Source: Flectonema sp. DT1601 (taxonomy: Eukaryota > Euglenozoa > Diplonemea > Diplonemida > Diplonemidae). Taken from it: 64,000 nucleotides of DNA. This document shows positions 20,298 through 30,801 of the stretch, in pieces (the stretch's first letter is position 1; each line of letters opens with the position of its first letter). The notes beneath the pieces are model-generated. The model was not told where the DNA came from. It was given only the letters and a program-made list of their open reading frames with translations, and made no database searches. The stretch lies in contig OZ025795.1 of assembly GCA_964019425.1 (NCBI GenBank), positions 248,001-312,000 of the forward strand. Reading direction: 5' to 3'. Made by a program: the position numbers and the translations under genes.

Positions 20298-22658
20298 TTA
20301 GTCATCCCTCAGGCAGTTTATCATTTCATCGATTGAGTGTTTCGCAAGATGAAATGCTGCACAGGTATTTCCAATTGATGGTTTTCGTTGCAATTCAGGA
20401 ACTCCACAAAACCTAACTGGATTCCCATTAATGTATTTAACTAAGTACAAGTCAGATGATAATATTATAAAATAAGGTGTCAATCTCCACTTTGACATTG
20501 AACGATCCCAAAATTGCCAAGACGTCGCCTGATACGGAAATTCCTTTTGTGAATCTGAAGAGCTGACCCAAACTGCTTCAGAATCCATTTCTCCAAAACT
20601 TCCTATCACCCAATGTTCAGTCGAGTCGCTGTATAAGTATGCTTTAGGTGATCCTGAATCTATTCGTTGCCAAACTAATTTCTTATTAAACGACCATTTT
20701 GATAACACATAATGTCCTGACAAGTCAGGATGATTCTTCGCAGCGACGTACAATCTGTCAATTTGATTATTTAACAACTCACTTTCCACAGGAGCACCTT
20801 CATTCTGAGCGCTGTTAAAGACGAAGATGTTGCTTGAATTAGGCAATCTGTTTGCCAACGCTTTCAGTATTTGTAGATATGCAGGTTGTTTTGCGTAGTC
20901 AGGTGTCACCAGCATAATTCCATCGCTGTTGCTTTTGAGTTTGCCGTTTGCTGTCATGTTGTCGCCTACTATGACTTTTATATTGTACTCAGTGTTGCCT
21001 TTCGATTGAACTTGATCTAACGGTTCCGTCTGTAGAGAAACAGTAATACGACCTTCACTAACGCTGCCTAGAAATTTATGAAAATTATTTTTCATTGTTT
21101 CTTCTGGCTCATCCAAAGTCTTGCCAACGTCAAATGCGTACCCTCCAACATTGCTTGATGTGAAAACCTTAATTTCCGCTTGTGTACTTCTCAATGAATA
21201 TCCATAAGAATGCAACGACTGTTTTCCAAGTGTTGCTGCATCAACAACTATAAATATCACTCTTTTATATCTTTTTGAAAATTGAACAAACCGCTCCAAT
21301 AGCATTTTAGTAAACATTGGATCGGAATCGAACCGATGCCTCGGTTTGAAGAACACCGCTCGCGATGTTAATACATCAGCTTCAGCAGCATTGCTGTCTA
21401 AAAGATGAATCACAGTCGGTTTGAGATTATGTGATCCCAATATTTTCATAACATTAACGTAGGTCACTGGTTCAGTCAGTGGCTCATATGATTTGTGATA
21501 GGGAAGGTTTTTCAATAAAACTAATTCAGTTCCGTTACCGACTGGCATCAATTGCTGTGGAACAACAACACACGACAGAGCTGGGTTGTTGTCAACTGCT
21601 ATGTTTACTATTTTCATTAAAATATTACTACTGCTGTCGCTAACAAAAACTAACAACCGAACATCAATCAAAGCCAAATCCTCTTCTTCTGTAACAGTCA
21701 AACACAAAGGGTTTATTAATTTATCACGAAGAAATTTCGAAGCTGATGTTGGTGTTATGGCTATTGGTTTACCCCACTGAAAATATAACAGAGCAGGGAC
21801 ATGTGAAACACCCCAACCAGGTAATTGAGGGAAAGACCCAGAACTTGCACCTATCGTGATTCGTGCCATTCTAAGTGATGAAAATTCTTGTTGTAGTTGC
21901 GCTAGGTTATCAGATACAATACAAGCAACACAATCTGCTGCTGTTATAAAAATTAATATCCTGCTGCTCGATGCTAAGGCAAAATCTACTTGTGCAGCTG
22001 TTAGTGCGATAATACCGTTCTTGTCAACGGCGTACCTCTGTAACGCAGTTTTCAGAGGATGGATTCTCCGTGCTATGAAAGCACTTTCATATTCGATATT
22101 CAAGCTCATGTTAACAAACAGCATTGGCCCGATCCAAGATAAGGTGAATAGCTCACTACACCAATCAGGTGATAGTGATAGCGACACACTATCAGTATTA
22201 ATGCATGGTTTTATTGTATGAGTTGTTGATGATTCAGTCCATGATGGATAGTTGTTTTTAATATCAGGAAGCAACGAAAATCTCAACAGATGATAATTAT
22301 TTTGTCGAATAGCAGTTAATCTCCCTATTGAACTAGCCCACACCCCTTCAAGAGGAGGCTCTCTTGACACTGTTAAGTACAAGCTTGTTACTCCAGCTGT
22401 ATGATGTGCCCAATTATTTCCAGACATACCCTGACCCCCTATTATCTTATCACCCTGTTTTAAACCAGCTATATACGCCGGTCCAAAATCAACTACAGAA
22501 ACAACTTCAAAGTTTTCTTTGTCATACGTGAATCCAAAAACAGTTTTAATTTTCCGTTTAATTACTATTCGGTGAATCTGTTTCTCAACCGCGCACTGAT
22601 CACCAGAAACAAGTCCCCCTACGGATGCAATAACCAACAGTAAGATATACATTATCAT
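20298..22658 (-). CDS. Secreted or ER-luminal protein with PDZ-like and thioredoxin-like domains (786 aa)
   Basis: Uninterrupted frame. Residues 1-19 (MIMYILLLVIASVGGLVSG) are a signal peptide. Residues ~28-100 resemble a PDZ domain, with FGFTY as carboxylate-loop-like start and the GPAYIAGLKQGDKIIG strand pair typical of PDZ. A thioredoxin-like region follows around residues 205-300, with a C-x2-C at C243-VA-C246 after a hydrophobic strand (ILIFITA), suggesting a redox-active protein-disulfide-isomerase-like site. At least one more thioredoxin-fold-like segment (LLVFVSDSSS, near 350) lacks the cysteines. There is no KDEL-type retention signal; the end is CLRDD. The combination would suit a chaperone of the secretory pathway. 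Domain names are by eye. Confidence 0.65.
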   Translation of the reverse strand: MIMYILLLVIASVGGLVSGDQCAVEKQIHRIVIKRKIKTVFGFTYDKENFEVVSVVDFGPAYIAGLKQGDKIIGGQGMSGNNWAHHTAGVTSLYLTVSREPPLEGVWASSIGRLTAIRQNNYHLLRFSLLPDIKNNYPSWTESSTTHTIKPCINTDSVSLSLSPDWCSELFTLSWIGPMLFVNMSLNIEYESAFIARRIHPLKTALQRYAVDKNGIIALTAAQVDFALASSSRILIFITAADCVACIVSDNLAQLQQEFSSLRMARITIGASSGSFPQLPGWGVSHVPALLYFQWGKPIAITPTSASKFLRDKLINPLCLTVTEEEDLALIDVRLLVFVSDSSSNILMKIVNIAVDNNPALSCVVVPQQLMPVGNGTELVLLKNLPYHKSYEPLTEPVTYVNVMKILGSHNLKPTVIHLLDSNAAEADVLTSRAVFFKPRHRFDSDPMFTKMLLERFVQFSKRYKRVIFIVVDAATLGKQSLHSYGYSLRSTQAEIKVFTSSNVGGYAFDVGKTLDEPEETMKNNFHKFLGSVSEGRITVSLQTEPLDQVQSKGNTEYNIKVIVGDNMTANGKLKSNSDGIMLVTPDYAKQPAYLQILKALANRLPNSSNIFVFNSAQNEGAPVESELLNNQIDRLYVAAKNHPDLSGHYVLSKWSFNKKLVWQRIDSGSPKAYLYSDSTEHWVIGSFGEMDSEAVWVSSSDSQKEFPYQATSWQFWDRSMSKWRLTPYFIILSSDLYLVKYINGNPVRFCGVPELQRKPSIGNTCAAFHLAKHSIDEMINCLRDD

Positions 22659-23977
22659 TTTTTATTTTTTTTTTTTGTACCTTCAGTAGGGAGTTCTACT
22701 GAAGGACTGCAAAGAAAAGGTAACAAAACTAATAATGATGTGATACTGATCGTGCATTCTAAAATACAGCTGTTAGAGGGAGAAGTCAATTCGGTGATGA
22801 CTATTTTAAACTTTTTTTTCAATTTGTGAAAAAATAGTTGTCAACTTTTTGAATTCAATTTTCACTGTGACAATATCATGTATCTGAAAAAAAAAAAAAA
22901 AAAAAGACAACGAGGGGAAAAAAAAAATTCTCTTTTTTTTTTTTTTTTTTTTCCTTTTTTTTTTTTTTTTTTTTCTTAACTACTATTATGCGATAAGAAC
23001 ATTAGCTGAACTAGAAGTCAGATTGTTGTTTTTAAAAAAAAATGAACTGGGGAAAACCTGAAGAATCGACCAACATCGACTTCATCACCTACTTACTAAG
23101 TGAATAGACCAACTGATACAGGATGAGCTCTATGTGCAATGGTACAGCCATGCGAATTTCTCTAGACTAAAAATAAAAAGAATAGAAGTCTTCAAGCTAG
23201 ACTTTACAAAAAAAGGGAAACAAATAAAAAAAAAAAAAAAACATAACAAAAGGGTATAAAATAAACAATAGAAATAGCAAGGTGCTGGTCTTTATTCACT
23301 TTCTGCGTGGGAAACTAGAACGGTAGAACAGAAAAACAGAAACCGTAATTTAGATTGTGAGACAGGTACTGTTAATGATGCTGTCTTACACAAGGGGAAA
23401 TTTTCCAAACAAAATATGAAGAGGAGACAAGAAGAAATTAAAAAATCGGAACCAAAACTAATCGCTACAGGACAGTAGATACAAAAAAAATTAAAGAAAT
23501 TGTAAAACGCTATTCTGGAAACAAGCAACCCACAAAATAAGTCGGAAATCAGACATTGGACCACCTCTCGCCCAGATCAGGATCTCTGGAAGCAACAGGT
23601 CATCAATGGTGTGGAGAACGAAGCCTTGTCTTAAGGAACTTCAGGACAGAGAATACCCGCTAAGCCTCAACTGATCAGCAATTAGCGCTTAACCGCACCT
23701 ATGCTTGACAGGAGGGAGCGTGTTGTGATACTGTGCGGCAACTTCCACTTGAGCTGTACCCGCAAAAGAATTTTTTTCCTTTTTTGCTGTAAACCTTCGT
23801 GTTGAGACCCGACATTTCAATAACATTCGCGTGGAATTAGGGGTTTGGACAACGAAGTTTGTTTTTTTTTTTTTTTTTTTTTAAAAAGAATTGCAAAAGC
23901 ACTCAAACATTAAAGACCACAATCAGCTATAAAGGTATTCCATAACTCAAATACTTATCACTGGAGGTGTATATTAC
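22659..23977. other. Spacer with homopolymers and one structured G+C-rich island
   Basis: From 22870 to 22980 there are stacked A and T runs. From about 23290 to 23540 nothing protein-like is seen. 23554-23777 is a G+C-richer, stop-dense, hairpin-rich island listed separately as a candidate RNA gene. A T run lies at 23863-23882. Confidence 0.5.
23554..23777 (+). ncRNA. Candidate structured non-coding RNA
   Basis: An island of near-balanced base composition in A/T-rich spacer, without a useful open frame. Complementary arms are visible: 23554-23562 with 23598-23608 (CATTG/CAATG plus GACC/GGTC), a CCAGA/TCTGG hairpin inside it, GAAG-CCTT/AAGG-CTTC at 23620-23642, and CGCTAA/TTAGCG around a CTGATCAG palindrome near 23675. 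A T7 run at 23771-23777 closes the island on the plus strand, as a Pol III terminator would. Read on the minus strand it shows TGATGA and CTGA boxes flanking a hairpin, faintly like the 3' domain of U3 snoRNA, but no box A is seen. The strand and class are open. Confidence 0.3.
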
Positions 23978-26180
23978 TCACTTTCCAAATCTGATTCTGG
24001 AACTACCTAACCAATTACGAAGAAGTTGTAGTTCTTGTCTTTGTTCCTTGACGGTAAGTAGTTTCCTGACAGCCTGTTTTGTTTTATGATTTCTTTTAGA
24101 AAAAAGGATATTAAAAGGAGGCATGGTACTGATTGAAAGGAATACGAGAACCACATACCTCAAGTTCCGCCGTGAGTTCAATTTCAGAAAGCTCAGATAC
24201 ACTTCGTTCAGAACGCGGCTTAGATATGAAGGAACGAGTAGGTGTCTCACGATCAGAATCACGTCGTGAAGTTGTCTTGTCGGTGCTGCTTGCCCTGAGT
24301 ACTCTGAGTGCTGTTTGGTCTACCCAATCAGTACTAACGATCGGTGCAGACTGATGACGTTTTTTTTTCCCAACTTTGTTATCAACAGAAACAATAGTCG
24401 GGGTACCCAATTGAGAATTCTCCTTCGCAATTTTTCCAGTAGTTGGAAGCTTTTCTAACAGATGATTCTTTCCATTAATACGACTACTGGAGTCTTCACC
24501 AGCAAGTGAAACTCGTTTTTCAGTCTGATGATTATTACTATTTGTTCTCAAACATGACTGAGGACGGGTTTCATCTTCATGAACAGGAGAAACAGGTAAT
24601 GACGGAGTGTCTAGTACCCCGAGATGAATATCACTGATTGTTGTAGGACTCGGTGAATTATCTTCCCCAGAGTTAATCGGGAACTCAAAATGCTTTCTCA
24701 TCAAAACTGCAGCACCTGCCGAACCTGCAGCAATGTCATTGTGATCACTTGGGCTAGTCTCTGTGTCACGGTGAGGTATTCGTTGATTGCAATCGACAAC
24801 GATAGGTCTAACATTTGCATTCTTTTTGTTACTAATCGCATTTAGACGTTCTGTAAAAGTAGAAGGACGTCGAGCAGGTGGAAAGTCCTGATTTGAATCG
24901 ACCTCAACAATGTCATCATCACTCACAGAGTCGTCTTCTGTAGGGTCTGGAAGCTGTAATGAAGTATCAAAAGGACTTTCTTTTCCATCAGATTGCTTTA
25001 CAATGTTATCGTGAACTCTGATAAAAGTTCCTCTCTTTGTACAGATCGCTGGAGATGGAATCTCTGCCGGATAATTAACGAAGGTATTATGCTCAACTGA
25101 CCCATTACAATGCTCTCCTACAGTTATGGCTGGCTGAGATGTAATCGAAAACGTGTTTGTAGATATACTTGGAGTTCCATTTCCTGTTATTGTTATACAA
25201 GAAGAGTCTATGTCATGAAAACTGTTTCCGGTTATGACTGGGCTGCTCTTGTCAATAACAATCGCAGACTCAACACAATTATGAAACGAATTATTAACCA
25301 CTAATGACGTACATCCCGATGCTAACATCATCTCACAAGAAGCATGGTCTGTCAGGTCATTTGAGTGGATCATTCCCTTTGACCCGGAATCGATCTTGAT
25401 CCCTTCAGCATTACCTTTTCGTAAATGATTTTTCCAAATGACTGGATGAGATCCGCCTTCAACAACAATACCGGCGCAGACATTGTTATAAATCGTGTTG
25501 TCTCTGATGATTCCTGTGGCAGCTCCTTGAATAGCAAGTCCAGCCCCATTTCCATTGTAAATCGTATTACTGTTTATCCAAGGGTTCGACAGACCACTGT
25601 AGGCTATGCCAGCATCATTGTTGTGATGGATTTCGTTGTTTTCTATAATTGCCTTTGCATCTTGCAAGGTTATACCAGGACCTCTCATGCAATGATGAAT
25701 TCGGCAACTTTCTATTACGGGATAGATTTGAGCGTATTCATTATTTTTAGAAATCTTAATACCACCAGTAGCACCAGTTATGGTGCAATTCTTAATTTCT
25801 GGTGAACACTTTGAGACTGCTATTCCAACACCCGAATCATTTCGTACTTGAATTCCTTCCAAACAGCTATTCTGACATAAATTAAATATCACAGTCGCAG
25901 GCGACCTCAACTCAGCAGACGAGTGCAGTAGAACAGTGTCCCGCTCTCCTTTTGCATTCACCTCTGCTTTTATTGTTATGTTTCGTGTAGTTATTTTAAT
26001 TGACTCCTTATAAAGACCTTCATGTATAATACAAACATCACCAGAACTCATTGATTCTAACTTCTGTTGAATAGATTGTCCCAGATGGACGTGATGTGTT
26101 TCCGGTTCTTGAAACTGCGACACACTCCTGGAGCTTGCCGAGGGGCGCTTGCAAGTCTTCTTCATACCCCTGCTGTCCAT
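23978..26180 (-). CDS. Right-handed beta-helix (parallel beta-helix repeat) protein, FBXO11/SHCBP1-like core (705 aa)
   Basis: Two exons: 26180-24159 and 24073-23978, joined in phase 0 (GTATGT ... AAAACAG). Residues ~25-400 are a run of ~22-residue parallel beta-helix turns with the usual pattern of hydrophobics, Gly and Asn (GIQVRNDSGVGIAV, NNEIHHNNDAGIAYSG, GNSFHDIDSSCITITGNG). Such helices occur in FBXO11, SHCBP1 and carbohydrate-acting proteins. There is no F-box and no signal peptide, so an intracellular scaffold is more likely than a secreted enzyme. The second half is Ser/Thr-rich, low in structure, and ends in a short helix supplied by exon 2 (VKEQRQELQLLRNWLGSS). The gene start abuts satellite array A about 190 bases upstream. 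The exact partner or ligand is unknown. Confidence 0.78.
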
Positions 26181-26371
26181 TTTGTAATATTATCACGCAG
26201 TCAGAAGCATGTTTTGAATTGAACTGCGAAAAGATGATATTTTTGACACGAGTTGGTACTCAATTCACTCAGCTCACCTTGTCGTCAGTCATGAAAGTAA
26301 AACAAAGGGATAACAACACGAAAGAACGCAACAGTTCTTCGTACATTCCAAAAGGGATTGAGCACTACCTC

Positions 26372-28944
26372 AAATCAGAAGCAAGACTGGCGTTGGAAAG
26401 GTTGTGTGTGTTATCCATCATGTGAATCATGTGAAGGAAGTGAATGTTCTGTTGAAGACCAGACAATCAGACAGCCCGTCGTTGTTTGTCACCAGATCTG
26501 CACCCAAAGGGAGCAGGTAAGGCATCAGCTTGCAATACGACTTTCTCATCACGTGTCTGAAATTACTTCGAAGGAGATACATCAAGAGATTCTTGTACAC
26601 GTGGGTGTGCGTTAATTCCATATCCGGAAGGAACGCGACCGTATTGCGTACTTTCTAAAAAGAGATTGGGAACTTCCTCAACAACAAAAAGAATCAGCAG
26701 GGAAGCAGGAACACGGCAGAAAAAGCAACGCTCAGACACGAAAGCTACGTCAACAAATAGCATTCAGGTGACTCACGGTCTGCAGAACTATGAGATCGGC
26801 TTTCTATCTCGTCAATCATTCGCGTTGCTATTTTCCCCTTTTTTACAACTCCTACAAAAACACAGAAAAGATGTCGCACACACAGCTCAGACAGCAGGAC
26901 GGTAGTTGCAGTTTGGTTTCATGAGTAAAGGTTGGAAGCCATCAAATATTATGATAAGGTGATCATCTTCGCTCTGAATGACGACAACTCAAATCAACGA
27001 GAAGAAGAAGAGAGAACGACAAGGAAACACGAAGTCAGCAAGTTTTAAACCTTTTTTCAAGTCACGAGAAATCAGAAGCAAGACTGGCGTTGGAAAGGTT
27101 GTGTGTGTTATCCATCATGTGAATCATGTGAGAAGTGCTGGTATTCCAAATGCATGAAAGGAATCGAAAAAGAACAACGCACTCACAACAGCAGGGCAAC
27201 AAAAGGATCAGCTTGAAGGCCGAAATTACTTGAAATCAATAAAAAGGATTTTCATACGAACGAGATCTATTGGGTAATTTCTATATCATCATGAGATATT
27301 GTGGAATCAATAACAACACAGAGAGGCGGATCTCAGGCAAAAGTCAGATGAGCGAATGGCAAACATCTTCCGAGGTTGTCTGGACCCACAAAACATAAAG
27401 AAGGTCGTGCAGGGGATTCGACTCGGCTATCCTTCAACAACAGGCAGGCAATACGATGAATGGAACAACGACCTCACAACAGCGGGCAACAAAAGGATGA
27501 AGACCAGACAATCAGACAGCCCGTCGTTGTTTGTCACCAGATCTGCACCCAAAGGGAGCAGGTAAGGCATCAGCTTGCAATACGACTTTCTCATCATGTG
27601 TCTGAAATTACTTCAAAGGAGATACATCAAGAGATTCTTGTACACGTGGGTGTGCGTTAATTCCATATCCGGAAGGAACGCGACCGTATTGCGTACTTTC
27701 TAAAAAGAGATTGGGAACTTCTTCAACAACAAAAAGAATCAGCAGGGAAGCAGAGGAACACGGCAGACAAAGCAACGCTCAGACACGAAAGCTACGTCAA
27801 CAAATAGCATTCAGGTGACTCACGGTCTGCAGAACTATGAGATCGGCTTTCTATCTCGTCAATCATTCGCGTTGCTATTTTCCCCTTTTTTCCAATTCCC
27901 ACAAAAACACAGAAAAGATGTCGCACACACAGAGCTCAGACAGCAGGACGGTAGTTGCAGTTTGGTTTCATGAGTAAAGGTTGGAAGCCATCAAATATTA
28001 TGATAAGGTGATCATCTTCGCTCTGAATGACGACAACTCAAATCAACGAGAAGAAGAAGAGAGAACGACAAGGAAGCACGAAGTCAGCAAGTTTTAAACC
28101 TTTTTTCAAGTCACGAGAAATCAGAAGCAAGACTGGCGTTGGAAAGGTTGTGTGTGTTATCCATCATGTGAATCATGTGAAGGAAGTGAATGCTCGAAGA
28201 CCAGACAATCAGACAGCCCGTCGTTGTTTGTCACCAGATCTGCACCCAAAGGGAGCAGGTAAGGCATCAGCTTGCGCTACGACTTTGTCATCACGTGTCT
28301 GTAATAAATACATAGAAATTCAGGTGTGAAACCTCTGCACAGCAAGGCTCAATGATCATCTTCGCTCTGAATGACGGCAACTCAAATCAAAGACAGGTTC
28401 TGGAAAGGTTGTCAAATCAGACAAAGTAGTAGTAAGAAGTTATCGTCAAATATAATCCGACATATGCTTGTTATGATATGTGATCATCATATTACTTTAG
28501 ACAGTCAGTTTCAGAGAAAGCAACGCTCAGACACGAAAGCTACGTCAACAAATAGCATTCAGGTGACTCACGGTCTGCAGAACTATGAGATCGGCTTTCT
28601 ATCTCGTCAATCATTCGCGTTGCTATTTTCCTCCTTTTTTCCAACTCCCACAAAAACACAGAAAAGATGTCGCACACACAGAGCTCAGACAGCAGGACGG
28701 TAGTTGCAGTTTGGTTTCATGAGTAAAGGTTGGAAGCCATCAAATATTATGATAAGGTGATCATCTTCGCTCTGAATAACGACAACTCAAATCAACGAGA
28801 AGAAGAAGAAGAGAGAACGACAAGGAAGCACGAAGTCAGCAAGTTTTAAACCTTTTTTCAAGTCACGAGAAATCAGAAGCAAGACTGGCGTTGGAAAGGT
28901 TGTGTGTGTTATCCATCATGTGAATCATGTAAAGGAAGTGAATG
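26372..28944 (+). repeat. Satellite array A (about 2.57 kb)
   Basis: Head-to-tail copies of the same family as arrays B and C, in the same orientation. Unit landmarks are GTCAGATGAGCGAATGGCAA (27343), the CAGGTAAGGCATCAGC junction, the GTGACTCACGGTCTGCAG block and the GATCATCTTCGCTCTGAATG block. The array is made of whole and partial units joined at different internal points; one shortened unit lacks the first block altogether. Copies look about 97-99% identical. It fills the spacer between the beta-helix gene start and the end of the next gene. Short plus-strand frames (66-110 residues) recur in each unit but no known domain is seen. Confidence 0.9.
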
Positions 28945-29119
28945 AAAGATATAGTGTGAGAATCGTATGAGTACAGTAGCTGTAGTAGAAATAATTTTAA
29001 TTTTAAAGTCTAACGATCCACAATAATAAGGATAGCGCTACGAATGGATCTTAAGGCCCGACCTAAAAGGTTAGTTATTTCATTCTTTTTGTTTGTTCTT
29101 TAACTTTACTTAAACAAAC

Positions 29120-30422
29120 TTATTTGTGAGGTCTCCGATAGCCTCCTGCCGACTGATGTCCTCCAACTTTTCCCACTTTCACTTTTTCAGTATGTCCATT
29201 AAGGTAGTCTTCACGATAGGGATCTCGGGACTTTCCCCCTCGACCTCCTCTTTTCCCTCCGCCCTTATCACCCTTATATCCCTTACTTCCTGCCCTAGTC
29301 GGGTGGTCTTTTTGTATTATTTCCCTCACTTGCTCTTCTGGTTTTGCTGGTTCGTAGCTGTAAAGACTCTGTTTTAGTATTGTTATGTTTTATTGACTTC
29401 AAAAAGAGTATACGTGAGAGAATAATGTAACAAAACAAACCTCCATTTGCCTAGCTCTCTGCAAGGCTCGTGATCCAGCAGCTTTGGTTGCGTTAGTAAT
29501 CTTGTCAGTTTCTTTGTCGGTATTTTCTGTTTCTTTTGAAGGCTTGGCCACTGCACTTGGTGTAGAGCTGGCTTCCGTAGTCGAAGGCGTGTAAAGGCCG
29601 AGTTTTTTTAAGTCCTCGAAAATAGGAGACGGCCCAGGAGCATTTGCTTCCTTAGTTGGCTCCACGCGAGGTTGAGAATTCTTTTCACCAATTGAAAGTA
29701 ACAAGTTTGTTAATATGTGAGATGCCTCAGCTCCGTCACTTTTTTCATTAGTTGTAGGTGGAAGTGCCCGTTCCATAAGCTGCCTTTCCAAATCAACTGC
29801 ATCGCTGACTAATGTCTTTGGTGCTGTGTCCAGTATCGCCTCTGCAGGTGGTGGTGGAGTTGGTGCCCGTTCTACAAATAAATTATGCTTTACGCCATTC
29901 TTGTCAAACATCGCTACAAGCATTCTTACTAATTCTGGAGTGTTGCGCCCAGGGATTGGCACCAGTTTGTTAATACTACTTAACTGTTTTTATTATAATT
30001 TATTACATCTCTGATACAGGACAGGTTAATTATTATTATAAAGTAGTACATACACGAAGGTACACTCCTTCTTTGTCTTTGCCAAAGAATGCTTCGTAAA
30101 AAATTGGTCTTGCGACGTTGTCAACGCTGTACTGGACACCACTATTGCTTAAAGGATAAAACATTATTTCTGAGCCGTTGTATTTGAAAATTACAGGAGC
30201 CTCACCGTTTGCTTTTACATCGACTTCGATTGGAGGTGGTGGTGGTGGAGGTAGTTCACTTACTGGAGCAGGAGGAATATCTACGTTAATCCATTCTTCT
30301 CCTACTATTGGTGTAAACCCCAACATTGGTGGAGACGGTGGTGGTGGTGGTTCCGAAGGCGGCATAGGACATGCGTCCTTGTACTTATTCACGAACTCTT
30401 CATACGTGAATCCTAGCGGCAT
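29120..30422 (-). CDS. Unrecognised proline-rich protein with C-terminal RGG/GG tail (386 aa)
   Basis: Three exons, all phase 0: 30422-30054, 29983-29441 and 29368-29120; introns start GTATGT or GTTTGT and end AAACAG. The N-terminus has two polyproline blocks (SEPPPPPSPP and ELPPPPPPP). Then comes a folded-looking stretch (VIFKYNGSEIMFYPLSN ... YEAFFGKDKEGVYLR) spliced to LVPIPGRNTPELVRMLVAMF. The last exon is basic and glycine-rich (GGGKRGGRGG), like RGG boxes of RNA-binding proteins. A TTAG sits directly before the ATG and could be a splice acceptor. I recognise no family. RNA binding is inferred only from the tail. It is sandwiched between satellite arrays A and B. Confidence 0.7.
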
Positions 30423-30801
30423 CTAAGGAGTTGGTTGGTGAATCTTAATATAACAGCACTTTTATGATTACTTTATCGTACCTGAAATAACATAAAATAT
30501 AAACAAAAAGAGTACAACGACAACAATCTACCTCAAACAACAGTATTTCTACATTATGCATGCCCTGCTAAAGGACAATGAGAAAATATATTATTAAAAA
30601 ATATATATCGTTGTAACTAAGCAACGTGTCATGCGTAGTGCCCAGGTATTACTCCATAACGTATTTATAATAAACAGCTAATCGTATACACAGAGTGTCT
30701 TTAGGTCATTATTATGAGACTTCCATGCCTGTTTTTTTTTATTTTTTCTCTTGTTTTAAAGGTATCGCTAATTCATTAATAAGGAAATACCAATCAACGC
30801 T

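Noticed and set aside
23292-23564. 90-residue Cys/Phe/Leu-rich minus-strand frame
   Set aside because: It overlaps the edge of the structured island, is low in charged residues in an A/T-rich spacer, and matches no family.
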